Assembly (NCBI RefSeq): GCF_000092285.1
Contig: NC_014100.1
Location: 4,340,001 to 4,404,000, forward strand
Direction of reading: 5' to 3'
From: Caulobacter segnis ATCC 21756
GTDB taxonomy: Bacteria > Pseudomonadota > Alphaproteobacteria > Caulobacterales > Caulobacteraceae
Length of the DNA stretch: 64,000 nt
Numbering within the stretch: position 1 is the first letter of the stretch; every line of letters starts with the position of its first letter. Positions 8,981 to 20,000 of this stretch are shown here, in pieces. The notes beneath the pieces were generated by a model. The model was not told the origin of the DNA, made no database searches, and was given only the letters and a program-made list of their open reading frames with translations. The position numbers were made by a program, and so were the translations under genes.

Positions 8981-10033
8981 ATGTCCACCCTGCTGCTCCT
9001 GCCTGGCGACGGCATCGGCCCGGAAGTCTGCGCCGAGGTGCGCCGCGTGGCGGCCGCCCTCACGCCGGACCTGAAGGTCGAGGAAGCTCCCTATGGCGGC
9101 ATGAGCTACGACGCCCATGGAACGCCGCTGCTGGACGAGGTCCGTGATCAAGCCATCGCCAGCGACGCGGTGCTGATGGGCGCGGTCGGCGGTCCGAAGT
9201 GGGCCGACGTCCCGCGCCACCTGCGCCCCGAGGCGGGCCTGCTGAACCTGCGTAAGGCGATGGACGTCTATGCCAACCTGCGCCCCGCCTACTGTTTCGA
9301 AGCCCTGGCCGGCGCGTCCAGCCTGAAGCCGGAGCTGGTCTCGGGCCTGGACATCATGTTCGTGCGCGAATTGGTCGGCGGCGTCTATTTCGGCCAGCCG
9401 CGCGGCATTGAAACCCTGCCCGACGGCCAGAAGAAGGGCTTCGACACCGCCGTCTACACCACGAGTGAGATCGAGCGGGTCGGCCGGGTGGCCTTCGAGC
9501 TGGCGCGCGGCCGCACCAACAAGGTCCATTCGGCCGAGAAGTCGAACGTCATGGAGTCGGGCCTGCTGTGGAAGCAGGTCATCACCGAGCTGCACGCCCG
9601 CGAATATCCGGATGTCCAGTTGGAGCACATCCTGGCCGACAACTGCGCCATGCAACTGGTCCGTGCTCCCAAGCAGTTCGACGTGATCGTGACCGACAAC
9701 CTGTTCGGCGACATCCTGTCGGACGCGGCGGCGATGCTGACGGGGTCGCTGGGCATGCTGCCTTCGGCGGCCTTGGGCGCGCCGGGCAAACCCGGACTCT
9801 ATGAGCCGATCCACGGATCAGCGCCGGACATCGCCGGCAAGGGCGTGGCCAATCCGCTGGCGGCGATCCTGTCGTTCGAAATGGCGCTCCGCTGGTCGCT
9901 CAATCAGGTCGAAGCCGCTGACCGGCTACTGGCCGCGGTCAAGGCCGCGCTGAATGGCGGCGCGCGCACGCGCGATCTCGGTGGAGCGTTGAGCACCGCC
10001 GAGATGGGAAGCGTCGTTTTGTCGCACCTTTAG
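8981..10033 (+). CDS. leuB: 3-isopropylmalate dehydrogenase
   Basis: 350 residues. It oxidises and decarboxylates 3-isopropylmalate with NAD+ to give the direct precursor of leucine. Recognisable blocks are [12 protein letters not shown] at the N-terminus, [11 protein letters not shown], the [12 protein letters not shown] segment, [11 protein letters not shown] with the metal-binding aspartates, and the NAD loop [14 protein letters not shown]. leuA is not in this window. A weak GC hairpin (10037-10058) follows the stop. Confidence 0.97.
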   Translation: MSTLLLLPGDGIGPEVCAEVRRVAAALTPDLKVEEAPYGGMSYDAHGTPLLDEVRDQAIASDAVLMGAVGGPKWADVPRHLRPEAGLLNLRKAMDVYANLRPAYCFEALAGASSLKPELVSGLDIMFVRELVGGVYFGQPRGIETLPDGQKKGFDTAVYTTSEIERVGRVAFELARGRTNKVHSAEKSNVMESGLLWKQVITELHAREYPDVQLEHILADNCAMQLVRAPKQFDVIVTDNLFGDILSDAAAMLTGSLGMLPSAALGAPGKPGLYEPIHGSAPDIAGKGVANPLAAILSFEMALRWSLNQVEAADRLLAAVKAALNGGARTRDLGGALSTAEMGSVVLSHL

Positions 10034-10129
10034 GCGGCCCGGCTCCCGCCGGCCGGGCGTGAAAACCACCTAAACCTTAATGGTTGGGCCCTAGACGTTG
10101 ACGCTATCGCGTTGGCGTGGGGCCCAGTC

Positions 10130-11938
10130 ATGAAATTCCAGAACCTGAAGATATCCGCGAAACTGGCGATCGCATTCAGCACGCTGATCTTGGTCTTCGT
10201 GGCCTCCGCCGCCGTCGTCCTGACGAGCCTCAACAAGATCGACGAGGCCTCGACCTCAAGTCAGCGCGCGCTCACGCTCGCCGCGCAGGTCGAGGCGATG
10301 GCCACGATGGCCGAAGAGCAGCAGAACGCCCTGCGCGGATACGTTCTCAGCGGCGACGCCGATTTCAAGCAGTCCTATGAAAAGCTGGCGGCGAAGTTCG
10401 ACGCCTCCCTGGACGCCTTCGAAGCCAAGACCACCCAGGCCCCGCAGAAGAAGCGCGCCCAGGGCATCCGGGCCGCCATGAGCGATTGGCGTCGCGACGT
10501 CGCCGCCCCCACGCTCGTCGCCATGAACGATCCGGCCGGCAAGGAGCAGGCGTCCGGAATCATCGGCCAGCACACCCTGACCAAGCTACGCGAGCTGCAG
10601 GAGGACATGCGCGCCGCCGCCGTCGCCCGCGTGGCGATCCGGACCAAGGAGCAAGCCGACGCCCTACTGCTGGCCAAGACCTCGATGATCGTCGGCGGCC
10701 TGGCCTCGTTGGCCATCGCGAGCCTGATGGGCTGGCTGCTGTCGGCGACCATCGGCTCGCCGGTCAACCTGATCACCACCGTCATGCGTCGCCTCGCCTC
10801 GGGCGACAACAGCGTCGAGATTCCGGCCATCGGCCGCAAGGATGAGGTCGGCGAGATGGCCGAAGCCGTCGCCTACTTCAAGGACGCCGCGATCGAGAAG
10901 CTCCGCTTGGAATCTGAAGCCGCCGGCCAGCGCGCCGAGGCCGAAGCCGAACGCCAGCAGCGCGAGCGCGAGAAGGCCGCGGAGGCCGAGGCCGACGCCT
11001 TCGCCATGAACGCCCTGGCCCAGGCCCTGGATCGCCTCGCCTCGGGCGACCTGACCTACCGCATCACCGCCCAACTGGCGCCGAAGACCGAGCGCCTGAA
11101 GCGCGACTTCAACGCCGCCGCCGATCGCCTGCGCGACGTGCTGCGCGGCATCAACGGCGCCACGGGTGGCATCCGCTCCGGCTCCGAGGAAATCGCCCAG
11201 GCCTCCGACGACCTCTCGCGCCGCACCGAGCAGCAGGCCGCCAGCCTCGAGGAAACCGCCGCCGCCCTGGACGAGATCACCGCCACCGTGCGCAAGACCG
11301 CTTCCGGCGCGCTGGAAGTCTCGGGCCTGGTCGCCCAGGCCCGCGCCGGCGCCGAGCGTTCGGGCGCGATCGTCGAGCAGGCCGTCTCGGCGATGAGCGA
11401 GATCGAGACCTCGTCCAGCCAGGTCAACCAGATCATCAGCGTGATCGACGAAATCGCCTTCCAGACCAACCTGCTGGCGCTAAACGCCGGCGTCGAGGCC
11501 GCGCGCGCAGGCGACGCCGGCAAGGGCTTCGCGGTCGTCGCCCAGGAAGTGCGGGCCCTGGCCCAGCGCTCGGCCGAAGCCGCCAAGGAGATCAAGGCTC
11601 TGATCTCGACCTCGACCCAGCAGGTCGGCGCCGGTGTCGATCTGGTCGCCCAGACCGGCGACGCTCTGCGCGCCATCGTCGGCCAGGTCGCCTCGATCGA
11701 CGCACTGGTCAAGGAGATCGCCGCTTCGGCTCAGGAACAGTCGACCGGCCTGCACCAAGTCAATGTCGCCGTGAACCAGATGGACCAAGTCGTTCAGCAG
11801 AACGCCGCCATGGTCGAGGAGGCCACCGCCGCCACCCACTCGCTGAAGGGTGAGGCCGGCGAACTGGCGGTGCTGGTCAGCCGCTTCCAAGTGGGCGACG
11901 CCAATTCGGACGCCGCCACGCGAGCGCGGGCCGCCTGA
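10130..11938 (+). CDS. Methyl-accepting chemotaxis protein
   Basis: 602 residues from the ATG of MKFQNLKISAKL. Two membrane segments (about 10-32 and 188-209) bracket a helical sensor domain of the four-helix-bundle type. HAMP follows, then a charged coiled coil and a second HAMP-like stretch (LASGDLTYRI). The cytoplasmic signalling hairpin has the conserved tip EIAFQTNLLALNAGVEAARAG. No CheR-binding pentapeptide is seen at the end. It stands alone without other che genes, so it is probably one receptor among many; ligand unknown. Confidence 0.93.
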   Translation: MKFQNLKISAKLAIAFSTLILVFVASAAVVLTSLNKIDEASTSSQRALTLAAQVEAMATMAEEQQNALRGYVLSGDADFKQSYEKLAAKFDASLDAFEAKTTQAPQKKRAQGIRAAMSDWRRDVAAPTLVAMNDPAGKEQASGIIGQHTLTKLRELQEDMRAAAVARVAIRTKEQADALLLAKTSMIVGGLASLAIASLMGWLLSATIGSPVNLITTVMRRLASGDNSVEIPAIGRKDEVGEMAEAVAYFKDAAIEKLRLESEAAGQRAEAEAERQQREREKAAEAEADAFAMNALAQALDRLASGDLTYRITAQLAPKTERLKRDFNAAADRLRDVLRGINGATGGIRSGSEEIAQASDDLSRRTEQQAASLEETAAALDEITATVRKTASGALEVSGLVAQARAGAERSGAIVEQAVSAMSEIETSSSQVNQIISVIDEIAFQTNLLALNAGVEAARAGDAGKGFAVVAQEVRALAQRSAEAAKEIKALISTSTQQVGAGVDLVAQTGDALRAIVGQVASIDALVKEIAASAQEQSTGLHQVNVAVNQMDQVVQQNAAMVEEATAATHSLKGEAGELAVLVSRFQVGDANSDAATRARAA

Positions 11939-12003
11939 CCGCCTTTCCCTGAACGTCGATAAGGCTCTAGGCTCCTCCCAACGAAAAGAGTTGGGAGGAG
12001 CCG

Positions 12004-13619
<1,616 letters not shown>

Positions 13620-13623
<4 letters not shown>

Positions 13624-14096
13624 AGCTTGAGCCGCCAGCTCTCCGACACCAATCCCTCGCCAAAGCCGTCGAAAGGCCAGCTGTCCTCCAGCACGAAGCC
13701 GAAACGGACATAGTGGCGGCGAGCCGGCAGCAGGTTGCTCTGGGTCCAGAGGACAACCTCGGCGTAACCCGCTTGGCGCGCGAAACCCAGGCAGGCCGAG
13801 ATCAGGGCCTCGCCCACGCCCAGCCCGCGCGCCGACGGTTCGACCAGCAACAGGCGAAGGCGGCCCACCGTGTCGCTGTCCCGGACCAGCATGATCGAGC
13901 CAACCTTGCGGCCCTCATGTTCGGCGATCCAGCAGGCTTCTCGAGCGGGATCGAAGGTCTTGGCGTAGTCGGCGATCACCCCGGCCACCACGCCCTCGAA
14001 GCGATGATCCCAGCCCTGTTCGGCGGCGTAGAGTTCACCGTGCCGCTGAACGATCCAGCCCAGGTCTCCGGGCGCGGGCGGACGCAGCGTGATCAT
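13620..14096 (-). CDS. GNAT-family N-acetyltransferase
   Basis: 158 residues. The acetyl-CoA site is visible as VEPSARGLGVGEALI (motif A), preceded by the strand GRLRLLLV, with the C-terminal RRHYVRFGFV motif B. It resembles the acetyltransferase half of MarR-GNAT fusions, but no MarR domain is present. It overlaps the upstream SRPBCC gene by four bases (ATGA), so the two are translated together. Substrate unknown. Confidence 0.88.
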
Positions 14097-14488
14097 GCTT
14101 CCAGCAGCGCTTTCAGCCTGGCCAGATCGCGCGCAACCGTCGCCGCGTCGCGATCGAACGCAGCGTCCTCGTACATCGTCGGTGGCCGGTAGAGGGTCAG
14201 GCCGACCTCGGCGCCATCGCCATTAGCCACCACGCGCAAGGGAATGAAGAGCTCGGTCCCGTCGGCCAGGGTGACCCAGTGGTCGAGAACTCCGTAGGGG
14301 TTCTCTGGCGAGAACCGCACCATCACATCGCCGCCCGGTCCGTGGGCGATCCAGCGGTCGCCATCGCGGGTCAGGCCGGAGGCCAGGCCCGCCGCCCACT
14401 TGGGGAAGCTCTCCGGATCCTTGGCGAACGCGTAGACCTCCGCGGCCGGCCTCTCGATGCGGATGCTGATGTGCCGGGATTCGAACAT
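14093..14488 (-). CDS. SRPBCC/polyketide-cyclase-like protein
   Basis: 131 residues with the START/Bet v 1 fold pattern: strand SIRIERPAAEVYAFAKDPESFPKWAAG, then alternating strands and a long C-terminal helix (DAATVARDLARLKALLE). Such proteins bind hydrophobic ligands or act as activators of stress ATPases. Position in the operon gives no further hint. Confidence 0.75.
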   Translation of the reverse strand: MFESRHISIRIERPAAEVYAFAKDPESFPKWAAGLASGLTRDGDRWIAHGPGGDVMVRFSPENPYGVLDHWVTLADGTELFIPLRVVANGDGAEVGLTLYRPPTMYEDAAFDRDAATVARDLARLKALLEA

Positions 14489-14492
14489 CGAG

Positions 14493-14888
14493 CTACTCCA
14501 CCGTCATCTGGGTCTGGGTGACCACCGCCACGAGGCGCCCGTCATCGCCCTCGATCCGGGTGACCCAAATGCTCGAACGGCGGCCGATATGCAGCGGCGT
14601 CGCCGTCGCCTTGACGGTCGAGCCGACCGCCGCCGGCGCGATGAAGTTGGTCTTGCTCTCAAGAGTGGTGGTGCGCTTGCCCTCCGGCGTCGACAGGAAC
14701 GCGCCGATGGCGCCCAGCGTATCGGCCAGGGCCATGGCCGCGCCGCCATGCAGGATGCCGCCGGCCGTGCAGAGGTCGGGTCGAACGGCCAGCCGCCCCT
14801 CGACGCGGTCGGGGGCGGCGTGAACGATCTCGACGCCCATCAGGGCGGCGAAGGGCAGCAGGTCCAGGTCGAAGACGGGCGTGGTCAT
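14493..14888 (-). CDS. PaaI-type hotdog thioesterase
   Basis: 131 residues with the PaaI signature GGILHGGAAMALADTLGAIGA around the central hotdog helix and TTTLESKTNFIAPA downstream. It should hydrolyse an acyl-CoA. It lies four bases upstream of the SRPBCC gene on the same strand. The convergent acyl-CoA ligase in the neighbourhood may share substrates. Confidence 0.88.
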   Translation of the reverse strand: MTTPVFDLDLLPFAALMGVEIVHAAPDRVEGRLAVRPDLCTAGGILHGGAAMALADTLGAIGAFLSTPEGKRTTTLESKTNFIAPAAVGSTVKATATPLHIGRRSSIWVTRIEGDDGRLVAVVTQTQMTVE

Positions 14889-14927
14889 GACGCCATCTGA
14901 CGCCCGTCTTCAGCCTGGATGCAAGCC

Positions 14928-15932
14928 TCAGCGCGAACCGCGTTCGCTGTCGAGGTGGGTCATCATCGCCTCCGCGTAGCGCGTGCCGGCGACCGCCTGG
15001 ACCGGAACCGCGGCCTCGATCGCCGCCAGATCCTCAGCGCTCAACGAGACGTCGAGCGCCCCCAAGGCTTCCGAGAGGCGGTCGCGACGGCGCGCGCCGA
15101 TCAGCGGTACGATGTCGTCGCCGCGTGAGGCCACCCAGGCGATGGCCGCCTGAGCCGTCGTCACGCCCTTGGCCTCCGCCACCGCGCTGAGAGCCTCGGC
15201 GAGCTTGAGGTTGGCCTCCAGGTTCTCGCCCTGGAAGCGCGGGCTGTGGGCGCGGAAATCCCGCCCGCCCTTGCCGCTATCCTTGGTCCAGTGGCCGCTG
15301 ATCAGGCCACGCGACAGGACCCCGTAGGCGGTCATGCCGATGCCCAGCTCGCGCAGGGTCGGCAGGATTTCCGCCTCCACGCCGCGCGAGACCAGCGAGT
15401 ACTCGATCTGCAAGTCGACGATCGGCGCGACCTTGGCGGCCCGGCGGATCGTCTCGGCCCCCACCTCCGACAGACCGACGTGGCGGACATAACCAGCCTG
15501 GACCATCTCGGCGATGGCGCCGATGGTGTCCTCGATCGGAACGTCGGGATCGAGGCGCGAGGGCCGGTAGATATCGATGTGGTCGACGCCCAGGCGCTTG
15601 AGGCTGTAGGCCAGGAAGTTCTTGATGGCGTTAGGGCGGCCGTCATAGCCGAGGAAGCCGCCGGCGGGGTCGCGCAAGGCGCCGGTCTTGACGCTGAGCA
15701 CCAGCCTGTCGCGCTTGTGGTTCTTCAGCGCCTCGCCGATCAGCATCTCGTTGTGGCCCATGCCGTAGAAATCACCCGTGTCGATCAGGGTGATCCCGGC
15801 CTCGACGGCGGCGTCGAAGGTGGCCAGGCTCTCGGCTCGGTCGCTGGGGCCGTACATGTCGGACATGCCCATGCAGCCCAGGCCAAAAGCCGAAACGACA
15901 GGGCCGGTCTTTCCAAGTTGGCGCGTCTTCAT
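14928..15932 (-). CDS. Aldo/keto reductase
   Basis: 334 residues of the (beta/alpha)8 NADPH-dependent family. The catalytic Asp and Tyr appear in DTGDFYGMGHNEMLIGEAL and the Lys in VLSVKTGA. The usual catalytic His motif (Y-x-HR-x-D) reads IYRPSRLDPDVP here, so the histidine is replaced; this variant occurs in a subgroup. The NADPH loop near the C-terminus (IGARRRDRLSEAL) is conserved. It is divergent from a LysR regulator across a 94-base region with a clear operator, so it is the probable target. Confidence 0.9.
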   Translation of the reverse strand: MKTRQLGKTGPVVSAFGLGCMGMSDMYGPSDRAESLATFDAAVEAGITLIDTGDFYGMGHNEMLIGEALKNHKRDRLVLSVKTGALRDPAGGFLGYDGRPNAIKNFLAYSLKRLGVDHIDIYRPSRLDPDVPIEDTIGAIAEMVQAGYVRHVGLSEVGAETIRRAAKVAPIVDLQIEYSLVSRGVEAEILPTLRELGIGMTAYGVLSRGLISGHWTKDSGKGGRDFRAHSPRFQGENLEANLKLAEALSAVAEAKGVTTAQAAIAWVASRGDDIVPLIGARRRDRLSEALGALDVSLSAEDLAAIEAAVPVQAVAGTRYAEAMMTHLDSERGSR

Positions 15933-15975
15933 CTGATGTCTCCGTGTTTGCGGAGCAGGTTATGCGCCCAATAAT

Positions 15976-16007
15976 GTCGTGCGATAATCTGATAAGGTTC
16001 GCACGAC
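15976..16007. promoter_or_regulatory. Inverted-repeat operator between aldo/keto reductase and LysR gene
   Basis: A perfect nine-base inverted repeat with a 14-base spacer (left arm GTCGTGCGA 15976-15984, right arm TCGCACGAC 15999-16007). A further half-site, TTCGCACAA, lies at 16019-16027, ending on the first base of the LysR start codon. Spacing and place fit autoregulation plus control of the divergent reductase. Confidence 0.65.
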
Positions 16008-16026
16008 CCGTTCGGAATTTCGCACA

Positions 16027-16919
16027 ATGCAGCAGGCCGACTTCGCTGATCTCGACGTCTCTTCACCGCCGTGGCCCGGGCGCGCGGCTTTCGCGCGGCC
16101 GCCGCCCTGCGCGGCGTGTCGGCCTCGTCGCTGAGCGAAGCGGTGCGACGGCTGGAGGCCCGCCTAGGCGTGCGCCTGCTCAACCGCACCACCCGCAGCG
16201 TCACCCCGACCGAAGCCGGTCAGAAGCTGCTGGAGCGCCTTTCGCCGGCGCTCGCCGACGTCGCCCTGGCGCTGGACGAGGTCAACGCCTTTCGCGACAG
16301 CCCGACGGGCACGCTGCGTCTGAACGTACCGAGCGTCGTGGCCAAGGTGGTGCTGCCCAGGCTGCTGCCCCGCTTCCTGGCCCTGCATCCGGGTGTGGCG
16401 GTGGAGGTGACGGCCGAGGACTCTTTCATCGACGTTCTGGCGGCCGGCTTCGACGCGGGCGTCCGCTACGACGAGCGGCTGGAGAAAGACATGATCGCCG
16501 TGCCGCTCTCGGGACCACAACGCTTCGTTCTCGTGGCCTCGCCTGCCTATTTCGACACGCATGGACGCCCCGGCCATCCGCGCGACGTGCTCGAACATGC
16601 CTGCATCCGTCATCGCTTCGCCAGCGGCTCCTCCTATGCGTGGGAGTTCGAGAAGGACGGCGAGGTGATCCGCATCAATCCGACGGCGCGGCTGACCTCG
16701 ACCAACATCGACCTTGAACTGGCGGCTTGCGAAGCGGGCGTCGGCCTGATGGCGACCTTCGAGGACTTCGTCGCCGACGCCCTGGCGGCGGGACGATTGG
16801 AGAGCGTGCTCGACGACTGGCTGCCCCCGTTTACGGGCCCCTACCTGTATTACGCCGGTCGGCGGCACATGCCAGCGCCCCTGCGCGCCTTCGTGGACTT
16901 CCTAAAGACCGAGCGCTAG
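16027..16919 (+). CDS. LysR-family regulator, frame broken near the N-terminus
   Basis: Read from ATG 16027, the frame fits LysR for eleven codons (MQQADFADLDV) and then derails. The rest of a normal LysR (ARARGFRAAAALRGVSASSLSEAVRRLEARLG onward) is in another frame. Removing two bases in the TCTCTTC stretch at 16057-16063 restores DVFTAVARARGF and a 296-residue protein of family size. A GTG at 16071 could start translation but would delete helix 1 of the DNA-binding domain. The effector domain is complete to 16919. Confidence 0.8.
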
Positions 16920-17026
16920 CTCTTACAATTGCAAATACAGTTTTAACTAAATATAACTCCACCTAGAGTGGTCTAGCGATTCGCGTGAATTGCGGCTCAA
17001 GGCCGCCAGAAGTTCTTGGAGTATCG

Positions 17027-20000
17027 ATGGCGGTTGTCAGCTCCGATCCGTCGGCCCTGTCCAGTCTCACGACGACCCGGATCGCCGGACTGAGCGCGGC
17101 GGCTCTGGCCGCCGCCCCGCCATCGGAATTCGCCAAGCTCACCTCCCGGCAGGTCGCGGCGATCTCGGCGACCGCAATCGCCGCCCTGAGCGCGGAGCAG
17201 TTCGCCAGGTTCGGCGCCAACCAGCTGGCGGGCCTCACCGCCGCGCAGTTGCCTCGCCTACCTGCGGTAGGGTTCAGCAGCACCCAGCTCATGGTCTTGA
17301 ACCAAGCTCAGGTGTCAGCGCTCTCCCGCACCCAGATTCAATCGCTGACCACCGAGGCGCTGGACGGGTTGCGCACGACCCAGATCGCGGTCTTGAGCGC
17401 GACGAATGTCTCAGCCCTTAGCCGGGAACAGGTCCAGAGCCTGTCAGCGGTCCAGCTGCGCGCGCTGAGCGCGGCTCAGCTGCGAGGCCTTTCCGCCGGG
17501 GATATGGCGGAGTTCAGCCTGGATCAGCTGGCGAGCCTGACACCAACCCAGATCGGCGCGCTTGGCCCTACGCAGGTGGTCAGTCTTTCGCAAAGCCAGA
17601 TCGGCGCGCTGACCCCAGCCCAGTTCGCCGGCCTGTCGCCCGCGACCATGCGCGCGCTGCCGCCAGAAACCATCGTCCTGTTTTCCCCGGACCAGTGGTC
17701 GAGGGCGACCTCCGGCCAACTCTCGTCCCTGACGTCGCCCCAGCTGAACGCCCTCGGCGATCGCAAGGCCGTGTTCACGGCGACGCAAATCCGATCCCTG
17801 TCGCCTGCGGAACTCGGACGAGCCGGTCCACAATTCCTCGCCGCCCTGACGCCGACCCAGCTGAATGGTCTCGCGGCGAACCAAGCGGCGGCGCTGTCGG
17901 TCACCGCGACCACAAGCCTCAACACCACGCAACTGGCGGCGCTGGACCCCGTCGCCCTCGGCGGCTTGTCGCCCACGGCATTCTCGGCGCTGAACGCCAC
18001 ACAGGTCGGCGCCCTCAGCGCCAGCCAGATCGCGCGCCTTCGCGGTGATCAGCTAAAGGCCTTGAACGGCGAAGACTTCAACGAATTCACCCGCGCCCAA
18101 CTCAAGGCGTTCACGGCGACTCAAATCCGGGCTCTGCCAGCAGAACGGCTGGCCTCCCTGTCGGACGAGGCCTTTTCGACCTTCACGTCCACCCAGCTCA
18201 AGGCGATGACCGCGCTGCAGCTGAAAGCGCTCTCGCGCAGCGATCTCGCGGCCCTTTCGCCAGAGCAGGCCGGCGCCCTGACCGCGGCCCAGCTCACCGA
18301 GCTGTCCGGAACCCAGTTGGCGGCGCTGCGTCAGGCCGGCCCTTTCTCGATCGGGCAGATTTACGGCATCACCGCGACCCAGCTTAACGCCTTCACGCCG
18401 ACCGACATCGCCAGCCTGACGACCACTGAGATCAGCGGGCTCAAAGCGCCGCAGGTGAGCGGCCTGACCCCGACGGCGCTTTCCGCCTTCAATCAAGGTC
18501 AGATGGACAGCCTGGGCGTCAACCAGCTGCGTGGCCTGACCGCCACCCAGCTGAGCGGCCTGGACGACACGGATGTCGGACAACTCAGCGCCACCCAGAT
18601 CGCGCTCCTCGATGGAACGCAGATTGGCGCCATGGCGCCCCACCTCTCGGCCACGATTATCGGCGGACTGACCGCCATGCAGGTGGCCAGGATGTCGGTG
18701 ACCGCGCTCGACGCGCTCTCGACGGCGCAGGTCGCCGCTTTGGGGCCGACACAGCTGAAAGCTCTGACCGCGGAGCAGATCGGCCGCTTACCGTCGGACA
18801 TCGCCTCCGCTCTCACCGCCTCGCAGATCACGGCGCTGACGTCGAAACAGCTGAGCGCGCTCTCGCCGGAAAATCTCGGCCGCCTGTCCATCGACGGCTT
18901 GGCGCGGCTGGACGCCAGCCAGCTCAGAGGCCTGACCGCCACCCAGGCCCGCAGCCTGACGTCCACTCAGATCAGCGCCTTGAACGGAACACAGATCGCC
19001 AGCTTGACCACCAGCCAGATCGGAGCGCTCTCGGCGGACGTGGTGACGGACCTTTCGACGACCCAATGGGCCAGCCTGAGTGGAACCCAGACCCAAGGCC
19101 TGACCGCTACGCAGCTGGCCGGACTGGACGCGGGCGATCTTCAAAAGCTGTCAGCCACCCAATGGACGGCGCTGCGCTCGACGCAGATCGCGGGCCTTGC
19201 GGCGACGGCCATCGCCGCCCTCGCCCCCGAACGCTTAGCCCTGCTGACGCCATCCCAGTTGGCTGGCCTCTCACCGAATGCGCTCTCCGCACTGGACGCC
19301 GCCCGCATCGCCGCTCTTTCGACCAGTCAGATCGCAGCCCTGACCGCCACGCAGCTTCGCGGTCTTTCGCCCGAGGACATGGCCGAGTTCAGCGCCACGC
19401 AGATCGGTGCGATTGGCGCCGCGCAGCTGGCCGCCCTGCCCTCAAGCGATGTGGCCGCGCTGAACGTCACCCAGGTTGCGGCCCTGGGCGTCAGCCAGAT
19501 CAGGGCCTTGGCGGCGTCGCAGATCTCGGCGCTACGCCCGACCCAGCTGAGCGGCTTGTCGGGCAGCCAGTTGACTGCGCTGAGCGCCGTCCAAATCGGC
19601 GCCCTGTCGACTGACGCCGTGGCGGCTCTGACCATGACGCAGATCGGTGCGCTGACCGCGAGCCAGATCGCGGGCCTTGGCGCGACCCAAGCGGCGAATC
19701 TGACCGGAGAGCAGCTCGTAGGTCTGTCTGAGACCCAGGTGGGCGGTCTGACCGGGAGCTTCCTCGCCGCACTCGGCCCCACGGCCTTCTCGACGCTGAC
19801 CGCGACCCAGGTCGCGCGCCTTTCGACGACCCAGCTGCAGAGCCTGAGCACCACTCAGATCAGCACGCTTTCAGCCACCGATTTCGCCGAGTTCTCAACC
19901 ACCCAAGTGAACGGGCTGAACGCGTCGCAATTCGCGGCTCTGTCGATAGCGAACCTGACCTCCCTATCGTCCACGCGCCTGGCTGGCCTGACCGCCACAC

